Positions 22,215 to 33,239 of a stretch of 64,000 nucleotides of DNA are shown piece after piece (positions within the stretch are counted from its first letter, which is position 1; each line of letters begins with the position of its first letter). The translations under genes were made by a program, and so were the position numbers. Origin of the DNA: Metellina segmentata (Eukaryota > Arthropoda > Arachnida > Araneae > Tetragnathidae). The stretch lies in the NCBI GenBank assembly GCA_947359465.1, contig OX375882.1, positions 48,675,509 to 48,739,508 on the forward strand. Direction: 5' to 3'. Below the pieces are notes generated by a model, which made no database searches, was not told the origin of the DNA, and worked only from the letters and a program-made list of their open reading frames with translations.

Positions 22215-24095
22215 GTGGTCTTACGACAGCGACTTCGCCCAGATCCCCCACATCAATCTGTGGGCCCCATTGCCAGCTGTTATTACGGGCCCCGTTTCCA
22301 GCTGAAATGACGGTCCCTTACCCCAGTAGCGCGTCTTTCTAGGAATGGCTCTTCGTTATGTGGACGATTCTATTCAGGACCGTAGGTTGATCGGTAGATA
22401 TTAACTCGTGATAAGTGAATAGATTCTTCAGTTCTATTCTTTCGTAACTTTTTTTGATCCACAGTGAGCTATGATTGATTATTTACTTGTTAAAATATTA
22501 CCAGGACCGGACTCAGGGAAACCTCAATAGTTTTTGTGCATCTCCCGTCTTAGCTCTGTTGATTATTCTTGTAATGCTGTCACCACGCAACACTTAAATT
22601 TTTTCTTCAAGTTTGTATTTCGACGATTTTGAACTGTATCTTCAAATATTTCTCACTTCAGATTCATTTTCCCCTTTTAGAAGTAAAAATCTCTCATCTT
22701 CAATTGATTGAGTTCATATATATCTGCATGTATTAGTTCATTAGCTGTTAGGGCTCTACTTTCCACGAGTTTAATATCTACCGACCTACCTACGTTCCAA
22801 AATAGAATCGTCCACGCAACGAAGAGCCATTCCTAGAAAGACGCGCTAGTCCCTTACCCCACCTCACCACAGTAGCGGATTATGCGGTAAGCGGACTCAG
22901 CGGCCGAGTAGGGCCCCGTAATACCGAAGGGGCCCCGAGGTCTTCAATGTCTATTCATTAAGGTCCGAGAAAAGTTGTGACTGCGTGTGTGTGTCTTTAC
23001 AATGTGCTGTGCAGTGAACAGAGTTCCTATTATAAGATGGTCAGCAAAAGCAGATGCTGCATTAACTATAAAACTTGGTTTCACCCATATAAATGAGGCT
23101 TGAACTGGAATTTGTAATTCCGAAGAAGCAAAGTTACCATATTGGAGGCGACTTCACTTCTGAGGAAAATGGACAAATATGAAACCGCCCTAATGACTGT
23201 TACAGTGACGAAGAATAAATGCTACTAGTAAATCACTGCAATCAGTGGAATGCGAACTATTGAAAGGATCTATCCTGAAGTCATTAGAAAATGTTATCAA
23301 TAATTTCAGAGAAGTTGAAAAAGAGGCAACTGACTTATCAGGGCTGTCATTTAATGTGAAAGATGGACAAACTCGATGACAACAAATGAGAAAAAATGTT
23401 TTTTGATGAAAATATAGGAGTCGGACTTTAATTTACAAAAAGAGAAAATTTCATAGTCAATTAATTCCTTTTATGTCATATGTGATAATACCAAGGCAGA
23501 ATTATTTCAAAGAACTCAGACGTATGAAGTTGTTGTAGAGCCTTTTCGAATATTTTTTTATTGGGATTTATTAGTAGAAAAATAAAAGAACACGTTGAAA
23601 AATTTGAAGAATATTTGCAAAGATGACATTGGTGTTTGTACTTTTGAAGACGAATTTGACCATTTTTTAGTATTTCTTAAAGAAAACGAGGATACCAAAA
23701 AACCACACTATTCATCTATCGAGCCGCCAAAGAAATGTCTTGCACATTTTCGAATGCTGAAACATTATTCAAATTTTTGTTTCTAGTTTTAAAGCGTGTA
23801 AAAAATTATTTAAAGAGTTCTATGGGAGATGAAAGATTAAATAATCTGGCCATTCTGTATTCAGTGCAAGGAATCGTAAACCGAAATGACACTTCCAAAA
23901 TAATTGACGAATTTGCAAAAAAATAAAGCAAAACGAAAATTTATAACATATAAAAGTGGGTTTTTTAATAAATTTATTTAATGGGCTGTGGTAGGAAAAT
24001 AATTTGATTACTTTTCTTTTTTGTTAATAATTTAATCAGAGTTTTCTTGAAATTTTTTTTTCTAACTTAAGAGATTGAGGGCCCAGATTCCCCTA
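22215..24095 (+). mobile_element. Degenerate hAT element (TTF-type), interrupted by a MITE
   Basis: GC-rich GGGGCCC-bearing flanks (22259-22330, 22905-22945 and 24077-24090) resemble hAT termini. Coding relics on the plus strand are RWSAKADAALTIKLGF at about 23036, and near the end KNYLKSSMGDERLNNLAILY (about 23800-23860) then IIDEFAKK, the C-terminal dimerisation tail of hAT transposases. All frames are broken. A separate MITE sits at 22326-22848. Confidence 0.5.
22326..22848. mobile_element. Mutator-like MITE, 523 bp, with ~85-bp terminal inverted repeats
   Basis: The left end TAGCGCGTCTTTCTAGGAAT (then GGCTCTTCGTTATGTGGACG) is inverted at 22763-22848 over about 85 bp with few mismatches. 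Flanking direct repeats GTCCCTTACCCCA lie at 22313-22325 and 22849-22861. Long inverted repeats plus a roughly 9-13 bp duplication point to a MULE-type origin. No coding capacity. Confidence 0.8.
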
Positions 24096-24262
24096 TTTCG
24101 ACATACAATTTTAATCTATGAAAATGTAACTTCAAATATCAAATTTGATACATTAGGTCTTAAAGTTTTGAAGTTATGAGCACAGAAACATTGGAGCTTC
24201 TAATGTTAAATCAGTATCTCCGATTTTTATGGATATTGTGTTTTAAATAATATTTCTATATA

Positions 24263-24824
24263 CACCACCCTACAATAATGAAACGGACAGCAAGATGTGA
24301 TGGTATAAGGGAAAGAATACATGTTTTAATAGGGGGATGGTCCCTCGTGTGTACAATGACACTAGCAACCCTTCTGGGCATACTTTCAACAAGGTTTTGA
24401 TTCACAGCCATTTGTATTTGTGTCCATTCCTGCTGCAAGAATGTCGCCAGCTCAGTTTAGATTTCGGACGTGGTTCCATGGTCCGTAAGCGCCGCTCTAA
24501 CTCTTCCCACAAATGTTCAATGGGGTCAGGACTCTGAGCAAGCGAGGGAAGACGTTTTACATCCACATCTGGATACCGCTGCTTGACAGAGGCTGCAACA
24601 TGACATGGAGAGTTATCGTCCTGGAAGTAACATTCGTTCAGTCCATACAATTGCCAGAGCGTAGGAAGAACCTGATTGTCCAAAATGTTCATGTAGGCGT
24701 CGGCGTTCATTTTACCAGGAACAACATGCAAAGGTCCCAGGCTATACCACGAAATACACCCCCAAACAAGTAGTCGTATTTTATTCAAATCCGATGGCGT
24801 CCGGTCCATTATTGTAGGGTAGTG
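24263..24824 (-). mobile_element. Internally deleted Tc1-like transposon, 562 bp
   Basis: Both ends are present, each next to TA: CACCACCCTACAATAATG and, inverted, CACTACCCTACAATAATG. The minus-strand interior encodes only the C-terminal half of a Tc1 transposase: VWGCISWYSLGPLHVV, then CYFQDDNSPCHVAASV with the second catalytic Asp, and LAQSPDPIEHLWEELERRL with the catalytic Glu. A frameshift near 24430 separates the last part (LLQEWTQIQMAVNQNLVESM). The DNA-binding domain and first Asp are deleted, so it could not self-mobilise. Confidence 0.85.
24350..24795 (-). pseudogene. Tc1 transposase C-terminal half (DD34E), frameshifted
   Basis: The coding relic inside 24263-24824. The second catalytic Asp lies in FQDDN and the Glu in PIEHLWEE with DD34E-like spacing. 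One frameshift lies near 24430, and the N-terminal half is missing. Confidence 0.8.
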
Positions 24825-25134
24825 TATTTGTCGTGCCAAAGAAATTATCTTCCAACGTTTTTAAGAACAAACGAGCCAATTTTACAGAGGGGTTGGTAGA
24901 TTTTATTGACCAAGGGACAAAAAAGTGCAGACATCTGTCCTCGTTGGCCTCCTCTTCCACCCGGCCTTGCCATCGAAAATGACTGTCAATAGTTTTTGAT
25001 GAATTCCGATTCGAGTTGTACAATCTGGACCCGACTCGCATTAACCAAATATCTAAGAATTCGCTCCAACGAAACAAGAAAAATGCACTAATCATTTTCC
25101 CATTTATCTTGGCGAGTGCCCGTTGAACAGAATA

Positions 25135-25195
25135 CTATAAAGCCACTCTCGGTGATCACCATCTATCGTTATGGGTGGTCTGTCGCCACATTACC
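25135..25195. repeat. Dispersed repeat fragment (shared with 31236 and 32558)
   Basis: CCACTCTCGGTGATCACCAT resembles CCACTCACGGTAATCGCCAT at 32568 and CATCCACCGTGATCTC at 31260. Confidence 0.4.
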
Positions 25196-25684
25196 TTTAA
25201 TGATAGTCTTTTCCTGCCATCTATGGATCTCTATCAGTAAATTGACCCGTAGAATGGATTTGGGGTATGATTCCATTTATGTATGTCGGCAATTTATTGA
25301 AAACATACAAAGCCATATCCGGAAATAAAACGATGCTTTTGTTTGAGAAGGATTTGTTACATATCCACCCAGTCCACCAAGGCAGATTTTGCCCACTCCA
25401 CAAGCATCTACCGGAAATTGTATTCTGTAAGCTAATGTCAGAACATTAGCCAATTTTATTCGACGGGTTTCATGCAGGTTCTAACTCATTAATTCAAAAT
25501 AAAATTTTGATAGAAGAGTTATCCAATCTGCAAAGAAGTTAGTTTAATATTTTACATGAAACATTTTTGTTTCACTGGTGAAATTTGATACTTCGCTTGG
25601 TTATTCGAATGTAATATTAGTTTCCAATGTTTTTGTCATATTGATTGGTGTAAAATCATTTGTTTTGGTAAAACTATCTTAATA

Positions 25685-26017
25685 CAGTAGTACCTCATTA
25701 TAACGGATTTAGTAGGGGCTAAAGGTTGTCCGTTTTAATGAAAGCCCAGTTTATAACATTTAATTCTTACAGGGGTGTAATGCAACGTACACCAATGGAA
25801 TTACAGAAGTTAGCAATAAAAAATGTTTGCTACACATCAAGTATCAAACAGCCTTCAACATAGGATGAATTGAAAAAGATGTGTACGTATACACTGCATT
25901 AATATTTAGAACAAGAATGTCCCGGTCATGTTGATATAAAAATAAACATCCTTTATTATTATTGCATTTTTTTTTAACTGTCCGTAAAATAGGGTTCGTT
26001 ATAATGAGGTTCTAATG
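25685..26017. mobile_element. Tigger/pogo-type MITE, 333 bp
   Basis: The left end CAGTAGTACCTCATTATAAC follows TA. The right end inverted reads CATTAGAACCTCATTATAAC. The interior repeats CCGTTTTAATGAA / CCGTAAAATAGGGTTCGTTA. These are the typical ends of pogo/Tigger derivatives with TA targets. Confidence 0.8.
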
Positions 26018-26027
26018 TTAGCTTACG

Positions 26028-26190
26028 GGGTTTTATGAAGTAAGGGTTATATTTGAGGAAGTTGCGCCCAATAAATGTACATACACACGGCAAGAAAAGA
26101 TAAACTGATACAGAAGAGAGAATAATACACAGGGAGAAATCGAATGAAGCGTCTACAACTCGCAGATTGCTAGGGCAACGAGCAAACACA
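26028..26190 (-). repeat. SINE type B copy
   Basis: GGGTTATATTTGAGGAAGTT, CATACACACGGCAAG and head-side ACTCGCAGATTGCTAGGGCA in the usual order. Confidence 0.6.
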
Positions 26191-26417
26191 CGGAAACACG
26201 GCGATTCTGAGAATGAAAAGCAGAATTCAACTTTGCTATAAAACAACGTCGTAAAATATTTAAAACCAATTTTACAATCGCAAATAACTGTCTCAACAAG
26301 CAACTTTGTCATGACAGTAAAAAAATCCTTAGTAGTTTTGTTTCCTTCTTTCAAGTATCAAATGCTATTCTTATCTATTCGCTGCATATATTATAACTAT
26401 CATAAGATAAGTAGGTA

Positions 26418-26455
26418 GTTAAATTAACGTCGCACTGGAGTAACAAAACGGGCTG
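26418..26455 (-). repeat. SINE type A tail fragment
   Basis: Plus strand TTAACGTCGCACTGGAGTAA, then CAAAACGGGCT. Confidence 0.55.
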
Positions 26456-26744
26456 CAATCATACGGTGAGAAAACCAGTTGCAGCACACTTAACAGTTGA
26501 TAGAGATCATACTGGTTCCTGTGTTGGGTAATATTTTAAACTATAGCACCGGATAGTTGTTTGTAAATTGTGCATAATAAATAAATAAATATTAATTATA
26601 AATAAAGCAATATTTAAACTTGACTGGGAAATACAGTTTAGTAACACACATAGTTACAAAATGTATTATGTCAATCCGAATGCTAAGGTTTCACCTTGTT
26701 TAACCAAATGCTCTTCTATGATACAAGCTGTGAAAACTACATTT

Positions 26745-26995
26745 AAAATTAACCCCGATACATATCGGGGATACTTTAAAATGTAGTTCGTCACGTTTTT
26801 AGTGATGTTTGGCACTTTATCTACTTCACGTTGACCAATCAATTGTCATATTCATTATATAGAATGTTTGCTGTTGAAGTGCTGAAATCGAACATGAAAA
26901 GCAAGTGAAATGACGTCACGACTGGAATACGTACAGGAAACACTTTCCGCCGAAGAAACACTACCGCCACCTACATTTAGCTTGACAGAAAAAGC
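26745..26995 (-). repeat. TGACGTCA MITE family copy (truncated)
   Basis: Inverted match to 49620-49960: CCCCGATACATATCGGGG, TGACCAATCAATTGTCATAT and TGACGTCACGACTGGAATAC, then CTACCGCCACCTACATTTAG and CTTGACAG. Confidence 0.7.
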
Positions 26996-26999
26996 TAAC

Positions 27000-27670
27000 T
27001 ACGTCACTTCCAGAATGAATTTGGGAACTCGAACTCCCACAACAACACTAAAGCCCTTTATAATTAGCTGTACAAGAAAACATTTCCGTTGTCAAATTCG
27101 ATTTTCGTTTGAGCAGCACAAACGAAAATTTCGATAGGGAAAACAATGGTTACATTTCATCATTGATGTTTGTGTCGCAATTTTTCTATTCATTCCTAGC
27201 AAAACACGATGCGTTAATTCTAAAGTTCCATCACGTCAAGCGAGGTATAAACTAACTTGATGGATAAGCAGTTTTCCCCCTACCAGCGAGTCAGAATCTC
27301 GCAACTCTTCTTAGAAGTTTCTCAACCCTGGCCATTTTTCTTACAGGGATAATCAATCAACTACTGCTCCATAAAATTCTGTTAAATCCCATCATAGCAA
27401 TCACAGCAGGTCTGCTATGAACCATTTAGTTTCGGTAAAGCCAACGGGAAAGTTGATGACAGAGATGAGGAATTGGTATTTTTGCTCAGTGCTTTTTCAG
27501 AACTTGATGAGAAAAGTGAATTTGATACGCTTTTGGGATTCTGAATTGATTCATTCAATCTCATCTAACAGTATTTTGTGTTTAAGATTAAATAAATTAT
27601 TATGTGTTCCTCGGAAGATATCATAAGTACTTTGTTTCCGAAAACATACGCCGGATTTTTAATGAATAAT
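27000..27670. other. Intron, nothing recognised
   Basis: Short frames only, no known motif. Confidence 0.45.
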
Positions 27671-27674
27671 TATA

Positions 27675-28987
27675 CAGAGGCTGTTCGCACATTTTTTAGA
27701 AGATTTTGGTTAGCGGTAATAAAAAATCGTTTGCTGCAAAAGAAATAATTGCAGTTGTACTATGTTTTTAAAAGTCAAAATTATCGTCTGCGGCTTGAGA
27801 GGTTTGTTTTTATTCAAAATGGCGTTTTTAACGAAGCAGTGGTTCGAATGCTATATTTATGCTCTTTCCGTAGAGAAATATTCATATTCCGTTATCTAAA
27901 AACGATGTGAGAGTCATGGTTTTGTGACATCTAAAGCGTCGATAGGTAATATCGTCAACAAGAAAGGAAAAAAAACCCGTCAAATTGGAGCCTCAAGTGG
28001 GACAAAAATTCCAAACAAGTATCCAAGGAAGAAACGAACATCTTCGACTATTGCAAAGGTACGTTGTTTAGTGTAAAAAAAAATCCCCCTAGTCAAAGGA
28101 CAGTTGCAAAATCATTAAAATCCTCGGTGTCCACTGTAAACAAAATGATAAACGTTGTTGATTTAAATCTTAAGAAAGCGGAAAAACGCAATGTGCATCG
28201 TCTTTCTCCAAAGCATATAGCTGAACGCAGGACACGCTGCCGAATTCTATATGAAAAACACTTATCCAAAGAAAAATGGAAAAAAATTGTCACAATAGAT
28301 GAATCATGGGTGTATTTAAATGACTGCAGCAAAAAAAGAGCCATTTATTATCATAAAAGGTGAGAAAAAAATTCAAGTACATGGTTCACAGAATCGAAAG
28401 AAGGTTTTTCTAAGTGATTCATGATTGTTGCTGGTTTTTCATATAAGGGCAAGTTAAAAATAAAGAGAGTGGAAAAAATGTCAAGATGAACTCCAAATAC
28501 TATCAGGAACATATTTTATCGCCAATTTTTCTGAATGAAATACCATCGCTTTACCCACAGTGCCATCAATCTGTGGAACTCCATCAAGACAAAGCTAGCA
28601 GTCACACATCAAAATCTACTGTAAATTTCCTAAAGGAAATAAAACAAAAAACCGGTATCAAGGCCATACCCTTCACTGATATCCCTACTAAATCTAACGA
28701 TGTATCACCAATGGATTTTTGTGCTTTCGGACTTTAAAAATCTGCATTATCCAAACGTCGTCCCACAAAACTTACAAGACTCTGGAAAGCTGTTCAGGAG
28801 GAATGGGATAGAATACCTCTTCTGACACTTTAAAAGGCATTATTATCCTGGAAAATACGGTGTCGAAAGATAGTTCAGAGAGAATAAGGGCTAATATCAA
28901 ATAGAACATTTAAAACACAAGAATTTTATGTAATTTAGTTTTGTGAACACAATATACATTGTCTAAATAATGTGTGAACAGCCTCTG
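27675..28987 (+). mobile_element. Mariner-like element of the DD41D type, 1313 bp
   Basis: Terminal inverted repeats CAGAGGCTGTTCGCACAT and, inverted from the right, CAGAGGCTGTTCACACAT, with 24 of 26 positions identical, each bounded by TA. The transposase relic lies on the plus strand. Length, TA target and gene layout are those of the IS630-Tc1-mariner superfamily. Confidence 0.9.
27819..28887 (+). pseudogene. DD41D mariner-like transposase, broken
   Basis: Starts MAFLTKQWFECYIYALS at 27819, then frameshifts through KRCESHGFVTSKASIGNIVN (helix-turn-helix region). The frame 28064-28363 gives NPPSQRTVAKSLKSSVST and, with the first catalytic Asp, WKKIVTIDESWVYLND. The frame from 28486 gives VELHQDKASSHTSKST (second Asp) and SNDVSPMDFCAFGL (third Asp). 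I count 41 residues between the second and third Asp. In-frame stops at 28735 and about 28835 precede ALSKRRPTKLTRLWKAVQEE. All catalytic residues survive, but several frameshifts and stops kill the gene. It resembles the rosa-type group of mariner relatives. Confidence 0.85.
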
Positions 28988-28989
28988 TA

Positions 28990-30030
28990 AAATTGCATTT
29001 AGTACGAAAATAATGTTATTTCGAAATGGCATTTTTAGACGAAAGTTCAGCTATGTATTTTGGTAGAATTTGTATTTTGGTTACGTCTTTTGATTTGTAA
29101 TTTTGTATTTGGGGATAAAACTACTTCAAATAGTATTTGATATTTGTTTAACAGTTTTACAAAATAATTTCTCCTGAGAAACATTTCGCTGTATTTGCTC
29201 CACTGCGACGTTAATTCCACTACCTTCCCATAATAACCACGTGACAGATTGTCAAACCAAGCTATCGGCTGAAAAGCATATAGCTGTGCGAACATGCTAG
29301 GTTTACTTGATTTGATAATAGGTGGTTTGTTTTTCAAATACGATCATAGTACCTCGCTGATAAAAATTAAGTAGGATAAATTCCGAAACATTACCTCCAA
29401 TTAACACATTTGTTTTTCGGTGATTCCCAACTTTTTAAGATATCCTCTGCTTCGGCAGAATAAAAAAAAAACAATCCATGAGATTTAGATCTGCTCACTT
29501 CCCTGGAAAAGTCGACAAGACACTTGGAGGAGATTGGAAGCGGTGTGCTCTTCGATAGCCCTTCCCGACCCCTTAATACTTCCGTTGTCATCCCTTTATC
29601 CTTCCGTTCGAGGAAACGGCGACCAGATGTTGTCGCGCGCGCCGGAAATTTCTCGGTGGGTGAGAGGGGGTGGCACTTAAAAGAATGCTTTGCTCATTTC
29701 CATCCACTGCTGCCACCAAACCTGCGTTGTAAAAAAAAGACCGTCTGGCTACTGTAAATTCACCTGCTAATGAAAAGTTTTATGTCGATCTTATCTTTAC
29801 AGCGTTGCAGAGATTTATACGTTGCGAAAGGTTGTTCCCATTTTGGGTAGAGCTTGCATTTTTTTAGCGTATTATTTGCACGACGAGGGTGAAATGAGGT
29901 TCTTTTAAAAGTCCTTGCATTCTGGACGGCTAATATGTGTAGGATGTAATGACATTAAAACGCGTCCACACTAAGGAACTGTAACCAGCTTCAGATGTGT
30001 GACGGACGCGTACTCATTAACGGACCATGT
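28990..30030. other. Intron, no element recognised
   Basis: 29520-29760 is GC-richer with a 77-codon frame lacking any motif. Confidence 0.45.
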
Positions 30031-30033
30031 AAG

Positions 30034-30878
30034 CAGTGCTGTAGTCGTAAAAAATACAGAGGGTATACCATGGGTGCCAGCAGAATTTTTTCCATGGCAA
30101 GGTGAAACATGTACTCAATACTTGACTAGAGAAATCCGTCTCTGTGTGTCTTTTTGTAGCTCATACTCTTGATCTATTGTCTACTGAAGAGCAATGGTTG
30201 GCCAACCAAGAATTTACACATTTTTTCCGGTTGAAAGTGCTCTATAGGTGGTCCATTTGCATTAATAAACATTAGATGGAAGACGTTTGAAAACAATAAA
30301 GATTATCTAAAATCTACTATGTTATTCATTAAATTAAACCCGCACTCGGCCGTGGAACATAGTAATATTTCAATTGTTCTTAAATGAGGCTTCGATTTTT
30401 CTGGAACAAATTGGGCGTTTTCATGGGTCCCTCAAATCCTGAATAGTTCACATTTCATCTGTACCAAAACGTAGACATTTCCTTTTAACCTTCTTTTCTC
30501 TACGGCGAATATGCCCTGTATTTATATTTTCTGCATCAAGCATGGATATATCCTTCAAAGGTTGACCATTCTCTTCATTAACATCAGAACAAAGTCTGGA
30601 TTTTTCTCATTCTATCGACAATACTTTGTCGATAGAATTTTTGCTTTTGATTAAGAGGTACGATTTTGTAATTAGGTACCGAGATGGTATCTTGAAATAG
30701 AAACTTTTCTTTTGCTTTTACCGGTATCTGCGTTTCACGTGTTGTTTCGCGCGATGTTTCCAAGGAAAAGCAAAGCGTGTACGTAGTTTTTAAGAAAAAG
30801 CAGAGGGTATACGGAATTTGCAGAAAAAACCAGTGGGTATACGGCGTATACCACGGTATACCCTCCACTACAGCCCTG
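30034..30878. mobile_element. Non-autonomous hAT element, 845 bp
   Basis: 8-bp target duplication CATGTAAG (30026-30033 and 30879-30886). Ends are CAGTGCTGTAGTCG and, inverted, CAGGGCTGTAGTGG, followed by GAGGGTATACC on both sides. The right side has a degenerate array of GGGTATACGG/GGTATACC motifs (30785-30865), creating a spurious repetitive minus frame. No transposase. Confidence 0.88.
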
Positions 30879-30904
30879 CATGTAAGCAGCTGCAGATATG
30901 GACG

Positions 30905-31250
30905 ATATAGTCCGGATAACTCTAGTTGGCAATCGAGTCACGTGGCTTTGAACGAGCGTATTAATTAAGTTAAAAGACTGGCGGTAACTTAAACAAAGAT
31001 TTTCTATAACTGGTGTCCTTGGGGAGGATTCTGGTCCTAAATTTATTGTTAAGCCCATTTTTTAGGAAAAAGCTGCTATAGTCAAAAGCATTAATGTCGA
31101 TCGTCGCAAATGTTTTCGACTTCGAACGATAAACTTGGAACCAGAATCTGTGCTAAAGTTATTGCCAGTTCTCTAATTTCACTAATAGACTCGTGCAAAA
31201 CCACGTGATTCGACTGCCTATTCGAGGGAACACGACTATAATGAGTTGGC
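30905..31250. repeat. Fold-back repeat with ~130-bp imperfect arms
   Basis: CAATCGAGTCACGTGGCTTT...GGATTCTGGTCCTAAATTTA (30917-31045) recurs inverted at 31137-31235 (CCAGAATCTG...CCACGTGATTCGACTGCC). A third diverged copy of the arm lies at 32405-32545. Family unknown. Confidence 0.65.
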
Positions 31251-31618
31251 AGGGGACAACATCCACCGTGATCTCTTTTCCTGCTTTTGCGTATGGCAGC
31301 TCTTTTTAAAACACGATCAAAACTCGTTGAAGCTTCAATGTACTGTCTGTCCTCCAGAACTGCTCCAGATGCAAAGTCTGAATGCTGGTTTTTTTTCGAA
31401 CATCTCAGTCTATTTAGAATCTTATTAGTTTAAGAATATCAATTTAAATTAACGAAATCGATTACATAAAAATAGTTACATGCAATCTGACGACTAGTCC
31501 ATAAAACGTTGAGCTTATGCAAAACAAAATTTTAAAGCAATCATTTCCTACTCTATCAAAGTAGCAAGTCAACTGTCTACGCAATTTTTCATGATTATTA
31601 TTCGCATTCATTCATCAA

Positions 31619-31750
31619 AGTTGGTTGGTTTTATGACGCAACGATCCATATTTGTCCAAGCTGCACCGAACACAAGACAAAGTCAAGCAAATGAACACGC
31701 ACATACAAATTTTATTGACAGAGAACTTAGAAGTATATACATCTAGGGAT
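31619..31750 (-). repeat. SINE type B 3' part
   Basis: TTGGTTGGTTTTATGACGCA, then CCATATTTGTCCAAGCTGCA and CCGAACACAAGACA. Confidence 0.65.
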
Positions 31751-32181
31751 GGATTGAACCTCATTCATTCGAGTTCTACTCCTTATCCTCCAGCGCTCTT
31801 TACGATATCAATTCATTATTTGGAACACTTTTCCTCCAACAGGCCTGGAGTCATTTGTCCGTCCCCTTTTCAGCTGGTTCGTCTGGTGAAATGTATCGTT
31901 TTGAACCACCCCTCTGTCAACCCCTCTCATCTTAAAACTGACATTTCCCGGTCCTTCCGTTCCTGACACCACCCACTTGAACTCCCTCCGGAATCACATG
32001 TTCTTTGTCGCCCCGATCTCCCAGCTTCAAAGATAACAGAGGAATTTGTTTTATCTTGGGGATCAATTGCAAAATGCTTTTGTATTGGTAATGTCTGTAA
32101 CGACCTCCAACAATACTATGAATTTCGGCATAGGTTAAGACTGGCAATGCACTATGATCCAAATGCGTTGTCAGTGCAATA
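31750..32181 (+). pseudogene. Unrecognised decayed protein-coding segment
   Basis: One frame with a single TGA at 31964 reads coherently on both sides: ...SSNRPGVICPSPFQLVRLVK, then NHPSVNPSHLKT, the stop, HHPLELPPESHVLCRPDLPA, SKITEEFVLSWGSIAKCFCI, then DLQQYYEFRHRLRLAMHYDP and NALSVQ before TAG. Composition and hydrophobic/charged patterning look protein-like rather than random, and G+C is raised. I do not recognise the family. It could be a retrocopy of a host gene or part of an unknown transposon. It abuts a SINE B fragment upstream and another downstream. Confidence 0.4.
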
Positions 32182-32194
32182 GAGTATTTGGTAG

Positions 32195-32403
32195 AGATTG
32201 AGTTTTAATGCCCGCAAGGACAGTACGTGATTGAGTTGCGCCAAATACAAGATGTAAAGTACTAGACATACACACAAGGAAGCTTTTCCTGATACAGGAG
32301 AGAAATACACTTGGGTAATTTATAAGAATTGAATCTGCGATGCCTAAAACTCACAGGTTTCTAGCGCAGTGGGCAAACTCACTGAGCTATGGTGGGCTAT
32401 TAG
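32195..32403 (-). repeat. SINE type B, near full length
   Basis: Inverted head with box A-like TAGCTCAGTGAGTTTGCCCA and box B-like CGCAGATTCAATTC. The tail has CTTGTATTTGGCGCAACTCA. Best guide to the type B structure in this window. Confidence 0.75.
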
Positions 32404-32404
32404 G

Positions 32405-32610
32405 TACATTTCAACTCTAGCAAGGTGGCAGTCGAGTCACTTGGTTTTGAACGAATATGTTCTTCAAATTAGCTGAAAAGTAAGCAACGCGCTTTGACAA
32501 GTAGTGTCTTTACCACGGATTCTGGTACCATTTTTATTGTTCGGTGATAACGAGTCGGTGGGAAGAACCACTCACGGTAATCGCCATTAATGCTTTTGCG
32601 CATAGCATCC
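32405..32610 (+). repeat. Dispersed repeat, copy of the 30.9-kb fold-back arm
   Basis: GGCAGTCGAGTCACTTGGTT, then TTGAACGA, GTAGTGTCTTTACCACGGAT, TCTGGTACC and CCACTCACGGTAATCGCC align with 30917-31070 and 31236-31300. Confidence 0.6.
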
Positions 32611-32831
32611 TTATGTTACCAAACTTTCACACATTTTCGAAAATCGACTGATGTAAGGTCAACTGCCTTTTCAGAAAGGATAGAAAGAGAGGAACAAGAA
32701 TTATATGCTCTCCCAGGACAGCCTTACCGAGTTTTCCAGCTACCTTCAAATACTGTAGAGTATCGAAATGAACAACAACAGGAATTAAAGTAAAAACGGA
32801 AGAAATACTGAAAGTGGAAATAATTATAATA

Positions 32832-33237
32832 CAGTACGAAGTCCAAAATCCGAAATCCTCCGGACCTAGGCCATTCAAGATTTCGGATTAATTACCTTTT
32901 TTTGTCAAAAAAACCTTAATCTACCCCCTTTTACCCCGCGCAAATTTGGCGTTTGCAAGAGGAAATTGCTGATATATAAATAGGAATAATTTTAAAAAGG
33001 GAAAAACACCTTTTTAATACAATGATACAACAAATTTTACTTGTAAATCTAATTTTTATGTGTGGTATTTACTCAAACATATCCGTTATTTTTCGTTGTT
33101 TCTTCAATTAAGTCCAGGTTTAACTCCTTGTTCTTTAAATATTGTTGAAAAGATGCAAAAAAGTGAGAAAAACAGAAAAACGCCGATTAGCAAAACGTGC
33201 GGATTTTGGACAATTCCGGATTTGGGACTTTGTATAG
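32832..33237. mobile_element. Tigger/pogo-type MITE, 406 bp
   Basis: The left end CAGTACGAAGTCCAAAATCC sits after TA. The right end inverted reads CTATACAAAGTCCCAAATCC before TA. Subterminal ATTTCGGATT / AATTCCGGATTTG repeats. Confidence 0.8.
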
Positions 33238-33239
33238 TA

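Noticed and set aside
24832..25095. 104-codon minus frame next to the Tc1 derivative as part of its transposase
   Set aside because: It lies outside the element's inverted end at 24824 and shows no transposase motif.
30584..31058. Repetitive minus-strand frame with PYTLCFFL repeats
   Set aside because: Produced by the GTATACC/AAGAAAAAGCAGAGG array inside a non-autonomous hAT element.
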